The notes under the pieces are model-generated. The model saw only the letters and a list, made by a program, of their open reading frames with translations, ran no database searches and was not told where the DNA came from. Of a stretch of 64,000 bases of DNA, positions 12,060-23,414 are shown piece after piece. The DNA is from Calliopum simillimum. Lineage: Eukaryota > Arthropoda > Insecta > Diptera > Lauxaniidae. The stretch covers positions 51,145,061 to 51,209,060 of the forward strand of contig OX638369.1 of the NCBI GenBank assembly GCA_951812925.1, in the 5' to 3' direction. Each line of letters opens with the position of its first letter. The first letter of the stretch is position 1. A program made the position numbers and the translations under genes.

Positions 12060-13262
12060 ACTTTACTCAGTGATAGTCAAATGGATTTATGCAATAACGC
12101 CCTAAAATCTAAACTTTACTTGTTCGATAATTCTGTCAACATGCATTAGTATTATGGCTGTGATCATCTCACTTTTTTCGAAATTTGCAGTTGGGTTCTC
12201 TGATTTTTATAAAAATTCACAGAGATGTTCTAAGTGCTTAGCATGGAGACCTCTCATTATTAGTTTTGCGAAAAAAATTTTTTTTCCAAGTTATGGGCAT
12301 GGAACTTCATAGTGTCCAAGTGGTGTTTTTGCGAAAAATCGATGCAATTTTTTTTTCTAAGTCCCGCCATTTTGTCAAAAATAAATTTTTTAAATTTTTG
12401 TTTTCGGATTCTTATAGCATTTTAAACATTAATTTATTTTCCATTTTTAAATTTGGAAAATTTTGAAAATTTACAAAATGGCGGCCATTTTCTGAAAAAT
12501 CTTAAAAGTTGATTATCTCAAAATAATATCTTTTTAATTTTTTTATTTTTTTTTTACAAAAAGGTGAATGAAATACAAACATTTTGTAGAAGATTTGTTT
12601 TGCGCTAAATGGTTGCGAGCGCCACAGGAACTTTTTTTCTAAAAAGTCACGTGACAATTTTTTTAACTTTGTTTTGTGCTTTCATTTACACCCACTAGGT
12701 GGCCAAAAAAAAAAAATTTCAAAGTACAAGGATATAACTTCCATTACTTAGAAAATAGAAGGTATAACAAAAAAACCAATATTTCCTATATGAATCATAA
12801 AAATAAGTATGGACGAAATGACGGCCATGTTTTGAAAAATCTTAAAATCAATTTTCCAAAAAAAAATTGTTTTATTTTTTTTTTTTAACTAAAGTGTTTT
12901 GAAAAACGAATGTTCATCATAACCTTTCAAAAGATTTCATTAAAAAAACTTTTAAGAAAAAAAAATTTTTTTTTTTTGGAAAATTGATTTTTAAGATTTT
13001 TCAAAACATGGCCGTCATTTGGTCAATACTTATTTTTATGATTCATATAGGAAATATTGGTTTTTTTGTTATACCTTCTATTTTCTAAGTAATGGAAGTT
13101 ATATCCTTGTACTTTGAAATTTTTTTTTTTTGGCCACCTAGTGGGTGTAAATGAAAGCACAAAACAAAGTTAAAAAAATTGTCACGTGACTTTTTAGAAA
13201 AAAAGTTCCTGTGGCGCTCGCAGCCATTTAGCGCAAAACAAATCTTCTACAAAATGTTTGTA

Positions 13263-14185
13263 CAGTCTGTTAAATAAGAGCGTGGCCACGATTACTCGCG
13301 ATCGGTAAAGTATAATGCTGTAATTTTTTTTTCTCACACAGAGGGCAGTATTGTCCTTCATGCTTCGTGAAAGTGAATCAGCTGACCACTCTTTTCAATG
13401 CGTTCTCAGCATTTTTCCAAAATGAGTACCGCGTACGCGTCGCGCTTTGAAGCCGTTTTTTGTGTTTGCACCCCAAAGGTCCCAAAATGACCCAAGCGGC
13501 GGCTGCGAAGTATATGCAAAAGTCGAAACAGTTTGTGAGTAAGTGGGTGAATCGCTTCAAAGAAGAAAAAAATGTCGATGACTTTCCAAATCGCGGGTCT
13601 GTCGGTGTAGTGACGGAAAAACAGGAAAAACTGATCTGTGCACTATTTTCGAAAAATCCAACATTAACTTTGCGTGAAGGTGCTTAGAAATTGTCCCAAA
13701 AAGGTTTGAATATCTCCCACGGAACTATTCGTAATCATTTGATTGCAAATAGTGTGAAATACCGAAGTACTTTGCAAAAACCGATGCTCAGTGAAAAACA
13801 TGTCCAAAAACGTCTTGAATGGGCCAAAGACAAAATGGTGTCGTGACTTTGGATTGGCCGTCTCAGTCGCCCGATGCCAATCCAATTGAAAACGTTTGGG
13901 CGCAAATGAAGATGAAGCTTCAGAAAAACCGACCCTGCAACTTGAAACAGCTGGTTCGACGCATTCACAAAATTTGGAGGTCGTTTTCAGAAGAGTATGC
14001 GCAAAATCTTGTTCAAAGTATGTCGCGAAGATGTCAAGCTATAATTGATGCTGGGGGTGATTGGACCTGCTATTAATGTATTTGCATTGAAGTTTTCGAT
14101 CAAATAAATCAATATTAAAAAGAATTTTCGCAATGGGTATTTTCATTTTCTCACAACAATGACCACGCTCTTATTTAACAGACTG
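13263..14185 (+). mobile_element. Deleted Tc1-like element inserted in foldback arm
   Basis: The 923-bp element is bounded by TA (13261-13262 and 14186-14187) and inverted repeats CAGTCTGTTAAATAAGAGCG / reverse complement. The partner foldback arm carries the uninterrupted sequence across the same TA (near 12575). That confirms both the boundaries and that the insertion postdates formation of the palindrome. Confidence 0.92.
13422..14076 (+). pseudogene. Tc1-like transposase, internally deleted
   Basis: The N-terminal half is recognisable as a helix-turn-helix recognition domain: AAAAKYMQKSKQFVSKWVNR, then a proline/arginine linker and a second segment GLNISHGTIRNHL. The start near 13422 (MSTAYASRF) needs a frameshift around 13455 to join this frame. 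An in-frame stop lies near 13685. After WAKDKM the sequence jumps to VTLDWPSQSPDANPIENVW, the third catalytic block of Tc1-type transposases. The first two catalytic Asp residues and roughly 350-400 bp between them are therefore deleted. The C-terminal helices are intact to the stop at 14076. It cannot encode active transposase. Confidence 0.85.
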
Positions 14186-14780
14186 TATTTCATTCACCTT
14201 TTTGTAAAAAAAAAATAAAAAAATAAAAAGAATATTATTTTGAGATAATCAACTTTTAAGATTTTTAAAAAAATGGCCGCCATTTTGTAAATTTTCAAAA
14301 TTTTCCAAATTTAAAAATGGAAAATAAATTAATGTTTAAAATGCTACAAGAATCCGAAAACAAAAATTTAAAAAATTTATTTTTGACAAAATGGCGGGAC
14401 TTAGAAAAAAAATTGCGTCGATTTTTCGCAAAAACACCACTTGGACACTATGAAGTTATATGCCCATAACTTGGAAAAAAATTTTTTTTTCGTAAAACTA
14501 ATAATGAGAGATCTCCATGCTAAGCACTTAGAACATTCCTGTGAATTTTTATAAAAATCAAAGAACCCAACTGCAAATTTCGAAAAAAGTGAGATGATCA
14601 CAGCCTTATGTGTTAGTGGCAATCATTTAATCATTTTATTAGTGTTAGTTGAATAAATTTGTTTTCCAAGTTTTAAATGATGGTTTGCTCTTTGTACAGC
14701 ATATAGAAACTTTAAAATGAATTATCTCGAAATGCCATTCTTCGACTTTGGGCGTTATTGCAAGCAACGCCTCAATTATC

Positions 14781-15790
14781 ATTTGAGAGGTCTTTAAAAT
14801 AAAAAACAGGATTATTGAAAGGAAAGTATAAATAACTGAAAAACGCTTAATTTTTTGCAGAAACGCAGATGGCATGTTTTATCATAAAAAAGCATAAAAA
14901 AATCCTGCTTTTAGCAGGACAGGTTATGTATGTTGTACGGTTAATGCGAAATGATGCTTTAAATCATCCGTGACAATTTAAAAGAATAAATGCATCATAT
15001 TCTTTCCATTCATATTAAATTGTCATTTATTACATTGTATTTTGTTTTTTTGCGTTTTTCTTTTTCGATATTACCTTAATTAATGCACGTACATCAAATG
15101 TTTACCTAATAAATTCATTATTTAATTACTTATATATGAATGTGCGCAGTTAAATTTAACTTAATTAGTTGTTTGCTAATTAAGTAGCGAGCTCTGATTG
15201 AATTTGCATCGATAGCTCCGTTTGTCTGTCCGTCTATCAAAGTGGAGGGTTATTGTATATGGATATGAAGTGTGTGTTTCATTAAAGCATAATTATCGAG
15301 TACTTTGGGTTAATTAAATTTTTCCCAAATGGCAATTGAACTGTTTAAGTGAAGTTGAAAATTATTCGATTATGTTTTTGGAAAAAATGGTGAAAAGTTT
15401 GATTGAAATTATGGGGTCCTTTTATGTGAATTGAAATTGGATTTTAACTATATTTTAAACGATTTTCAAAATATGTTAAAATTTTTATTGAAAATACCTT
15501 TAACAGGACAGCGCAAAACTTACTTCTTAATGGAACATGATAGCAAGTTCTGTGGAATACTCTCAATTTTTCAATGAGTACCCCCTTAATTTTAAAAATT
15601 TAAATATCTAAAAATAAAAATTTACTCGAAAAATCAATCAAAAAACTGACACTCTATATTTCAGTAGGAAAAAAAGAAATAAAAATAGAAAAAGAATAAA
15701 ACCAAAATAAAGGAATTTAGAAAATGCATTCAAAAAATTAGCAAAATAGTTCTTAAAAATTAACTTCTAAAAATATTGCAAAAATAAAAA
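14781..15790. other. Intergenic upstream of the 15885 gene
   Basis: AT-rich, no TE termini seen. A perfect small hairpin CCTGCT-TTT-AGCAGG lies at 14904-14918. The region probably contains the proximal regulatory DNA of the downstream ORF, but I recognise no specific sites apart from the TATA-like box listed separately. Confidence 0.4.
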
Positions 15791-15798
15791 TATAAAAA
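15791..15798 (+). promoter_or_regulatory. TATA-like box upstream of the 15885 gene
   Basis: TATAAAAA lies about 94 bp before the ATG. That spacing would place a transcription start around 15820-15830, in 'gagccaactttt..catcatcac', and leave a short leader. In AT-rich DNA such a match can arise by chance. Confidence 0.35.
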
Positions 15799-15884
15799 TT
15801 TAAACCAGCATAGAGCCAACTTTTACCGCATCATCACCTACATACTATCTCTCAAAGGGGAAACTTTTCAAGCAACATCCCGTA

Positions 15885-16337
15885 ATGGACGAAACAAGCG
15901 TGCTGGAGAAAGCATTAAAAAATTGTCAAAATCTTGAAAGATCCCTATACGATTCAATCAAAGTGGTAAGACGGCTCAACATACGTTACAACTCAGACTG
16001 GTTGCTTAAAAACTATAAAAACTACATGACCAACATTTGGGTACAGTACCGTTGCGCAAGCCCAGTAAAAAAGATAGTACCACCACCATCCGAGCAACAC
16101 TTGAAACCGGCAAAACTGAAGACATCAAATCCAGCAGTGTTAGGTGCACGCAGCTCACATGAATTGTCCGGTAGCAATCGAAAGATTAATTACAAATTCA
16201 TCAGAATTAAACGCAGCATGGAGGCGGTGATCCACCATGTACAACGTGCAATCGAGATAGCGAATCGTCAACGGAACTATGTGCATTTCAATGAGAATAT
16301 CCGTGGTGGTGGTAAATCGAGAATATGTTGCCATTAG
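15885..16337 (+). CDS. Single-exon gene, 150-aa basic protein of unknown function
   Basis: An intact ORF whose base composition is clearly higher in G+C than its flanks. The start context is CCGTAATGG. The protein begins MDETSVLEKALKNCQNLE and has two predicted amphipathic helical stretches: residues about 6-45, and about 108-135 around RSMEAVIHHVQRAIEIANR. A proline/lysine-rich linker (VKKIVPPPSEQ...) separates them. It is rich in Lys, Arg, Asn and Gln and ends in CCH. No signal peptide, membrane segment or enzyme motif is visible. A poly(A) signal AATAAA follows at 16485-16490, and a TATA-like box sits about 94 bp upstream. No transposon ends flank it, so I consider it a host gene. Small basic single-exon genes are often male-germline expressed in flies, but that is only an inference. 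I do not recognise a family. Confidence 0.7.
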   Translation: MDETSVLEKALKNCQNLERSLYDSIKVVRRLNIRYNSDWLLKNYKNYMTNIWVQYRCASPVKKIVPPPSEQHLKPAKLKTSNPAVLGARSSHELSGSNRKINYKFIRIKRSMEAVIHHVQRAIEIANRQRNYVHFNENIRGGGKSRICCH

Positions 16338-16484
16338 AGAGAATTAGAGATATTGCGAATATTTTTAAGTCGTATTTTTGTTACATATATATTTTCCACG
16401 CTTTTTTTTTTTGCTTGTAAGTACTTCGTATTGTACCTTAACGTAGTGATTATATTGCGGTAAATTCTTTGTTTCTATTTGTTA

Positions 16485-16490
16485 AATAAA
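16485..16490 (+). terminator. Poly(A) signal of the 15885 gene
   Basis: AATAAA about 150 bp after the stop codon, followed by T-rich sequence. Consistent with 3' end formation of the upstream ORF. Confidence 0.5.
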
Positions 16491-17972
16491 CTTTTTGAAA
16501 CGAATTTAATTATTTTGTATTCAAAAAATCATTGGCCCAGAGTGCCTAGAACAACACTGCATTTTAAGCGTGATTTTTTGCAAAGTCGAATTTGATTTGG
16601 AAAAACGGGGGTCCATTTGATATGGAAAAAGTTTATTTTGATTTGAAAAAGTTGAATTCGAATTGAAAAAGATGAACGTGAACTTGCTGTAAAAAACCTG
16701 TACCAACTTATACCATACGGCCTACGAATAGTGCTGCTCAAATTTCAATTTTTAGGGTCAAGGTTCTTGCCATCATTTATTCAAATTAAATGAAGATGAT
16801 GTCCAATTCGGAAAAGTAAAAAAAAAAAAAAATATTTATTCATATGGCAGCCATAAAATATATCGATTCAAACTCAAGCATTTAATACAAAGAACAAAAA
16901 TGTGGAAAAATTAATGCATTATCGACAGCATGAATCAAATTTGTTTTCATAAGAGCAATAGATACGGCAGCATTATCTCAAAGGACTTGAATTTCGATTA
17001 GAAGTAGAAAAATTTATCACAAAAGTCGAAGAAAGAAAATTATAATTTGCAAGAATGTGGCTGCTGCCTGTCATGCTGTCGCTCACACACTGAAGTAGAA
17101 AGCTACCCGCACTCTATCCCATCCATCTTAGCAACTTGAATGCCGCCGCCTGCCTGCTTTCGTTACGCACGCAACAAAATTCCAATCTTATGAAAATATG
17201 TTATTAATTCAAATTAATAAAATCTCATTTTGCTGGCAAAACATGCGAAAGTTATTTGCAAACGAAAGTTTAGTGGGGGGGACGTAACCTCCTACCACTT
17301 TTCATATCCCAACGTAAGTGTATTTTTCGAGCGTGAGTGAGTATGCCATGGCTCATAGAACAAACTCTCCCTTGAGCACTTTAGCTACTTCATTTCACTA
17401 CCACTACTGCTTTTCTCAGCCTGCCTGCTTGCTTTGTTAATAATGTCAGGGAATGCCAAAAATGACAGCCGGAAGTTCATCATATTTCTGATTCTTCGTT
17501 AACTCCTTCCACGCTTGGAGATATTGTGGAGTATTGGAGGTGGTGGTACCATGTAATAATTGGTGAGATGGTGCAGGAGTGCGCATAATTGGGTTGCAGT
17601 CGATTAAAATCATATAAGTAGATTAATTTTCTACTCTCATGGCATCTCATTACCTATAGCACTAAATGTATTTAAATTGGCTAAAGGCTTTTAGTGCATC
17701 TTATGGCATATCCAAAGGCTTGAATTATGTGCTGCTTTAGAGGAGATTGAATGCTCTGTTCGTAGGTAATCTCGGTATCATTTATTGACTCTTGCTCTTG
17801 CTTATCTCTCCTTCTTGGTGTTTGCATTAACTTCCATCATTTTTCAAAAGATGTCGCCATCAATACATGGTGACTTAAATGTTAGATCAGAAACGTCATA
17901 TCTAAAGCTTAGGCATCTGTCAACAACTCTGCATCATTAGATTTGAAAATTTACATCCGCATCATAAATAAG
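16491..17972. other. Intergenic, locally GC-richer
   Basis: No supported gene. The 17040-17520 part is less AT-rich ('ctgcctgc', 'ctcacacactg' stretches) and free of recognisable transposon ends. It may be unique host intergenic DNA. Confidence 0.35.
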
Positions 17973-18614
17973 TTCGTGCCGAAAAAGCAACATTTGCGGG
18001 AAGTCTTACTTCACTACTATATTTCAAAGAAAACAGCTGCCGAAAGTCATCGCATTCTTGCATAAGTTTATGGGGACTATGCTCCAGCTGAATCAAGCTA
18101 TCGTTAGTGGTTTTGACGGTTTAAAAGTGGTGATTTTGATGTCGAAGACAAAGAACGTCCTGGTCAGGATCAGCTGGGTGTGATCCATTATGAGCTGTTG
18201 CCAGGTGGCCAAACCATTAATGCTCAACTCTATCGTCTACAATTGATCCGATTGAAGCAGAAAATCCAGGCAGAGCGGCCAACGTATGTGACCAGACACA
18301 AGTCAATCATTTTCCACCACGATAACGCTCGGCCACATATTGCTGCCTCAGTCAAAAATTACCTGGAAAACAACGGATGGGAAATTTTGCCTCACCCGCC
18401 TCATAGTCCAGACTTTGCACCATCAGACTACCATTTGTTCCGATCGATGCAGGATGCCCTATCAGCAATACGCTTCACTTCAGTTCAAGATATCGAAAAT
18501 TGGCTCGATTCGTTTTTGGCCGCCAAGCCGGCGCAGTTTTACTGGGATGGAATCCATAAATTGCCAGAAAGATGGGAAAAAGTAGTGACTAGCAATGGGC
18601 AATACTTTGAATAA
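17973..18614 (+). pseudogene. Mariner transposase remnant with internal deletion
   Basis: The N-terminal part reads FVPKKQHLREVLLHYYISKK and FKSGDFDVEDKERPGQ, typical of the DNA-binding half of mariner (DD34D) transposases, but with several in-frame stops. The sequence then jumps directly to QLGVIHYELLPGG, so about 100 residues including the first catalytic Asp are deleted. The remaining catalytic part is well kept: HHDNARPHIA (second Asp) and SPDFAPSDYHLFRSM (third Asp), through the C-terminal LPERWEKVV to the stop at 18612-18614. From 18180 on it is a continuous frame of 144 codons. Its 3' flank is split by the piggyBac-like MITE at 18639. Mariner inverted repeats are not recognisable. Confidence 0.85.
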
Positions 18615-18638
18615 AATACATTGTACCATTTTCTTTAA

Positions 18639-19276
18639 CCCCTTGAGACCGAAGCCTAGACCATTGTAGATATTGAAAAATGAACTTCGGATTAAGTTTT
18701 CTAGTGACTAAATTAAGAAAAAAAAGTAGGTCCGGAAAATTCCCTTATAGCCGGAAATGGTGCAGTCATATTACACAGCGCAGCAAAAAAAATCCAAGAA
18801 AATTTTTGAATACTATTCCAGAAAGCACATGATGTTACTAGTAAATCCCTATCTGTATTTCGCTTGTTTGGCTCCAGGTCAAATTTTATAGCACAATAAA
18901 AATTGCTTCAAAACTGCTTTTTCAAAGTTGCCACGGCTATAAGTCGTAAACCGTTTGAGATTTTACTTTGCAATCTTCAACGAAGTTGTAGATATAGACT
19001 AAAAGAAAGAAATTGTTCAAAAAACGGACCCAAAAAACTGAGTTTTGGGTCTTAAAATCAGAAAATACCGAAGAAATTTGACAATTTTTAGTCGTAGCTG
19101 TAATACCGTTCCGTATTTTGCCAAACAATTTAAACAAAATTTTAGCCAAGACTTAACTGAACAACTCTCTAGAGCATGTCAATAGCATACGAGTACTCTT
19201 GATACTAATTTTAGTTAAAATATTGATTTATCCAAAAATGCTTGGGGTCCTATGTGACCCCATCGGTCTCAAGGGG
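18639..19276. mobile_element. piggyBac-like MITE with TTAA target site
   Basis: The 638-bp element is flanked by TTAA on both sides (18635-18638 and 19277-19280). Its ends are inverted, CCCCTTGAGACCGA in both orientations. TTAA duplication with CCC-starting termini is the signature of the piggyBac superfamily. There is no transposase inside. It interrupts the 3' region of the mariner remnant. A decayed relative is at 8056-8420. Confidence 0.82.
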
Positions 19277-19304
19277 TTAAATAAAGTCTCAAATAAAAAA
19301 AAAA

Positions 19305-20219
19305 CTAGTAAGGGTGTAAAATTTGGCCTGGCCAAACATTTAATACCCTACACTGCAGTATTTTTAAAATTTTGCTCATATGGGAGGTGCTACGCTCTCT
19401 TGTCCGAGTTCACCCAGTTTTTGTCCAGAGTTTGGATTTATAGTTATTAGTGTCTGAGTGAAAAACGTTTTCAGTATAGCGTTTTGAAGCTTTTGCTTAT
19501 ATAGGGAGTGCCACGCCCTATTGTCCGAGTTCGTCTAGTTTTAGCTTAAGGCGTGCATTTATAGTTTTTAGTATTTGAGTAAAGTTTGGTTGGACTATCT
19601 CAAAAAACTCTTTCACTATAGCATTTTGAAACTTTTGCTTATATGGGAGGTGCCACGCCCCCTTGTCAGATTTTACCCAATTTTTGTTGAGAGCTTTCAT
19701 TTATGATCCTTAGTATCTGAGTCGAATTTGGTTTGAATATCTCAAAAAATGCTTTCAGTATAGCGTTTTGAAGCTTTTGCTTATATGGGAAGTGCCACGC
19801 CCCCTTGTCAGATTTTACCCAATTTTTGTTGAGAGCTTTCATTTATGATCCTTAGTATCTGAGTCGAATTTGGTTTGAATATCTCAAAAAATGCTTCAGT
19901 ATAGCGTTTTGAAGCTTTTGCTTATATGGGAGGTGCCACGCCCTTTTGTCCGAGTTCGCTCAGTTTTTTCTCAGAGCTTGCGCTTACAATTTCTAGTATT
20001 TATGTGTATTTTGGTTGCATTGTCGTAAAAAATACTCCTAAAATTGCATTTTGAATATATTTTTTGTATGGGCGGTAAGCGTGTCCGTTAACCGATTTTG
20101 CTCATTTTCAATCCCCCGAGCTATCTTTGATGACGGAGGCAGTGTACCAAATTTCATTGAATTATCTTGCTTAGTTTTCCCAAAAAGTGTATTTCCACAC
20201 ACATCACCCAGCCAGCCAC

Positions 20220-20255
<36 letters not shown>

Positions 20256-20395
20256 ACAGACGGACATGGCTATATCGACTCAGGAGGTGACGCTGATCAA
20301 GAATATATATACTTTTCTATACCTGCCACGCCTCCTTCTCTGCGTTACAAACGGAAGGACAAAGTGAATATACCCTGGGTGTAGGGTATAAAAAA
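19305..20395 (+). mobile_element. HINE / mini-me-type interspersed element
   Basis: It starts with GTAAGGGTGT and a small palindrome TTTGGCCTGGCCAAA. About six copies of a roughly 141-bp unit follow, each carrying 'tatgggaggtgccacgccc' (near 19378, 19498, 19641, 19783, 19924 and 20066). Next come a (CAGC)n microsatellite, the core 'gacggacatggctatatcga' and 'gatcaagaatatatatact', and an end hairpin TATACCCT..AGGGTATA. The microsatellite plus conserved core plus (TA)n organisation matches the dipteran mini-me / DINE-like elements linked to Helitrons (Helentrons). Non-coding. Homologues are at 48011-48830 and 63811-63871. Confidence 0.75.
20208..20260 (+). repeat. (CAGC)n microsatellite inside the HINE
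   Basis: About twelve CAGC/CAGA tetramers immediately before GACGGACATGGC. It is one of the microsatellite tracts characteristic of mini-me-type elements. Confidence 0.85.
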
Positions 20396-20870
20396 AACGA
20401 TGGAAATTTATGCACACACCCAATAGTACGATATACTTATACAAGCAAAAGTCCCGGATCTCGGATACGTCATAATACTTGCTGGTGGGACTAATAAAAA
20501 AATTCATGTTAGAAACAACGAAAGGAAAATGTACCATAATTCTGCTACGAAACCTTTGAAACGGCTTCAATGCTACTTCTTTTGAACGGCTGCCAGTAAA
20601 GCTGTGTTTTTCGTGGTCCGTGGGCCTTTACTTTATGGCGGTGAGCTCGGGCTTTTTGTGCAGGCACGGGCCTTCCCCTAAAAGCTCGTGTTTATGCTGG
20701 CCCGGGCCTCAAAAATTAGCCGCGTGCCCACTTCTAGTTGCAAGGCGTAACAAGCCAGTACCGTAACGTACAGTACACTAACGAGTTCTGATAATTCCCA
20801 CGATTGATATATTGGATCAGATTCCGAGAGGATCCAAATTTTGTAAAAATTAAATAGAAATGTATTGTTT
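20396..20870. other. Intergenic with a G/C-rich patch
   Basis: At about 20610-20740 the sequence is G+C-rich, with repeated 'gggcctt' and 'cgggcc' words, and ends 'gtgcccacttcta'. This resembles one terminus of a hAT-type element with subterminal repeats, but I found no opposite end. No gene. Confidence 0.35.
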
Positions 20871-21060
20871 TTGCATATTCAACACCCGTTTTCGAACCAC
20901 ATTTTTTCAAAGCAGTTGTATTCTTAACATGCCAAAGACCGAATAGTAGTCTTGATTGGGCTTATCACCTTAACCATGACGAAGGCTATAGCAGTCGTGG
21001 TCTTAGTCTTAGCCTTGAACACTAAATCTTGGTCTTGAAATTATATCACCATCTTTAAAA
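20871..21060. mobile_element. TCTTGG-rich element, copy B (partial)
   Basis: It contains the shared 'caaagcagttg..cttaacatgccaaa' block, an internal 'gggcttatcac' terminus-like sequence and several TCTTGG/TCTTAG hexamers. It is rearranged compared with the 35592 copy and abuts the LINE remnant. Confidence 0.5.
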
Positions 21061-22137
21061 CTGCCCCGACAGACTATAAGGAGGAGTTAAGAATGTCAAA
21101 AAGCGCATCATGGAGAAAGTACTGTAAAGAGATTGAAACACTCCCAACAGCTGCAAAACTCCAAAAAGTTTTTTACAAAAGACCACTCAAATTTCCTTTA
21201 AGCACATGAAAAGGCAAATGGAAACCCCACGGAAAGCTTAAAAGAAACGGGACAGCTTTTGCTTTACATACAAAGTTAAATGGAAAATCTCCACTTTTAG
21301 CTCATTTAAATCTCCTGGGGTAGACAGCATTCAAGCTTGTCTTTTACAGAAAGGTATACACAGAGATATTAGCACCCACTCTAACTAATATCTTTAGAAT
21401 AAGCCAAGATCTAGAAAAAATTCCTGCAGATTAGACTAAAGCCTGAGTTTCGTTCATTCCCAAAGTGGAAAAGAAGGCGGAACACACACGCTTAAAGTAT
21501 TACGTTCTGTAAGCCTAACATCATTTCATCTTAAAACAATGAAGAAAATGTTAGATCAGTATCTTAGAAAGGTATACCTCATGCTTTACTTCTTCTTACT
21601 GAGCAATTTGCTTACCAAACAGGTTAATCGACTGAAACCGCCATACATAACCTTGTGACTTAAATCAAGAAGACTTTGAGAGGAAAAGAAGTAGCTCTTT
21701 GTTCATCTATTGATTTACAGGGAGTCTTTGGAAAAACGTCATTTAAGTCAATTAAGGAAGCAATGATTAAAAAGATAATATCCATGATGTTCATTGATTG
21801 GGTCCTCAACATGCTTAAAAACAGAAACAGAAAAACTGACATTGAGGACAACCCCCAGCGATGCGTATGGATACTAGTAATCGACGAATTATTGGAAATC
21901 CTCGATGATCACAAATTCGAGTTCAAAAGCTTTACTGACGATCTGATAATAATGGTTAGTGGCAGGTATAACTCTACCATAGCAGAACGAATGCAACTAG
22001 CTATCGGCTTAGTTCTAGGCTGGTGCCGGGAGAAAGGACTCAAAATCCTAACCATGTTCTTTTACCCGGAGGAGAAAGCTAAACCTGGGAGCGGTAAACT
22101 TGGGGGAAACGATGCTAACGGTTTTCAAGGAGATTAA
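21061..22137 (+). pseudogene. LINE reverse transcriptase remnant, 5' part
   Basis: Frames with many stops show reverse-transcriptase blocks in order: an N-terminal YKEELR...WRKYCKEIE region, FIPKVEKK, SSIDLQGVFGKTSF (block A), WILVIDELLEILD, and FTDDLIIMVSG (the xxDD catalytic box). GLVLGWCREKGLK follows. This order is typical of jockey-superfamily LINEs. The last 462 bp (from 21676) form a continuous frame. At 22137 the reading VFKEI is interrupted by the Harbinger element and resumes as KYLDKIL at 28049, as expected for '..FKEVKYLG..' in such RTs. It belongs with the 28049-29170 feature. Confidence 0.8.
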
Positions 22138-22522
22138 GGGCCGTTTTCTTCACTCCATGCTAAAAATTGTTAAAACGGCAAGTTCAGGGCATGCTTGCTT
22201 AAGGCGAGCTTCTATTCTCGGCGAATAAGAATGCATGCTAAAAATTTCGTTTTTTTTCACTACATGCTCGCTGAGAATTTATGTTTTAGCAGGCATGCCC
22301 AGAGCAGGCACCAGAATGTGGTTTTTCTCAATTCTAAATTCGTTTTTATCTTAACGAAAGACTTTCTGAAGTAAAATTTACTGTTAATGGTTGTTTTCAA
22401 ATACAATTTACAAATTTGTGAATTTTTCTGTGTTTTTGTGAAAATTAAAAAAATAATTTTCAATAACGAGCAGCAGCAGCTTCAAATTAATTTAAATAAA
22501 TTTAAAAGTTTTTAATTGCAAA

Positions 22523-23414
22523 TGGAGAAAAAAACAATGAAAAAAAAAAAAAACGGAAGCGCAAAGAAGACTCTAGCGATAAACCGAAGCGATCAGGATC
22601 GTTTACCAGTGCCGAACGGTGGATTCTCTTAGAAACAAGTATTTGAAAATTTAATTGACTTTACGAAAACGAGCCTCTCAACAAAAACAGTACGCAAAGA
22701 TAACTGGCGATGGTCCATCTTGATCGTCTCCGCCACCGCTATCCGACATAATGCTACAACTCGAAGAGGTGATTGCATTGTCAGCGCACGGTATGCCACC
22801 GCAAAGTTATGACGAAGACTTCATGGTAACTGACAATGCAATGGAAAAGAACGAATGTGAAGAGACGCAAATACTAGAAGAATCCCTCGATTTTGAATGA
22901 CGATGAAAGCATTTCGAACCTCAATCGAACGGAAATCGATATTTCTAATGATGGTTGCTCTTCACAGTGTGTTCGCACCTCGGTTATTGTTTCACCACAG
23001 CCGACCACATTAACCAATATCGCTTCAAAAAGTCGAAAATCAAACGAAGTTGACAATATTGTAAACTTGTTTTCGTCCGCAAAAATAAATCCACCAGCGT
23101 TGAAGAGTGTTCGCCACCGTGCATTGGCGTGAAAAGCGCCGGCTGCTAATGTAGATCAAGGCCCACGCAAAATTGCTATGGATACAATCTGCGAGGTTGA
23201 GAAAGTTTGACTCGAAATCGAAAAGCAACGGTGCAGTCATGAAAGAGAAATACATCTAGCCCGAATGGCGCGCGAAGAAAAACTACATCGCATTAAAGTT
23301 GCCCAAAATGAAGAACATTCCATACGCAAAAAAATTTTGCAAGCACGATTAGATTGCATGTTACCAAGTGAAGAAAACGACTTGGAATATTCTTCGATAT
23401 CAAACAACATTTGA
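22523..23414 (+). pseudogene. Harbinger SANT/Myb-like accessory protein, decayed
   Basis: Pieces in different frames, with stops, include a basic KRKRKEDSSDKPKRSGSFTS segment leading into AERWILLE, which looks like the start of a SANT/Myb-like domain. Next is an acidic region (LQLEEVIALSAHGMPPQ..). A 79-codon frame from 22893 follows, then a charged coiled-coil tail (IEKQRCSHEREIHLARMARE ... LHRIKVAQNEEH) that ends at 23414. Harbinger elements usually encode such a DNA-binding partner that brings the nuclease to the element ends. The assignment rests on position within the element and the N-terminal and coiled-coil composition. Confidence 0.6.

Larger units (their letters stand above)
12060..14780. 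repeat. Very large foldback element interrupted by a Tc1-like element
   Basis: The left arm (about 12060-12900) and right arm (about 12930-14780, minus a 923-bp insertion) are reverse complements centred near 12918. CTGTGATCATCTCAC at 12158 pairs with GTGAGATGATCACAG ending near 14604, and GATATAACTTCCATTAC pairs with GTAATGGAAGTTATATC. The outermost shared block, TGCAATAACGCCC, is present on both sides (12079 and 14745), although the left arm seems to have lost intervening sequence. The arms contain repeated 'aatggcggccat'-type blocks and A/T runs but no gene. The 13263-14185 insertion sits only in the right arm. Confidence 0.82.

Noticed and set aside
12266..12888. Lys/Phe-rich ORFs in the large foldback
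   Set aside because: They arise from A/T homopolymers in foldback arms and have no counterpart motifs.
20051..20384. Overlapping ORFs with PASQPASQ repeats
   Set aside because: They read through the (CAGC)n microsatellite of a HINE. All three frames are open there.
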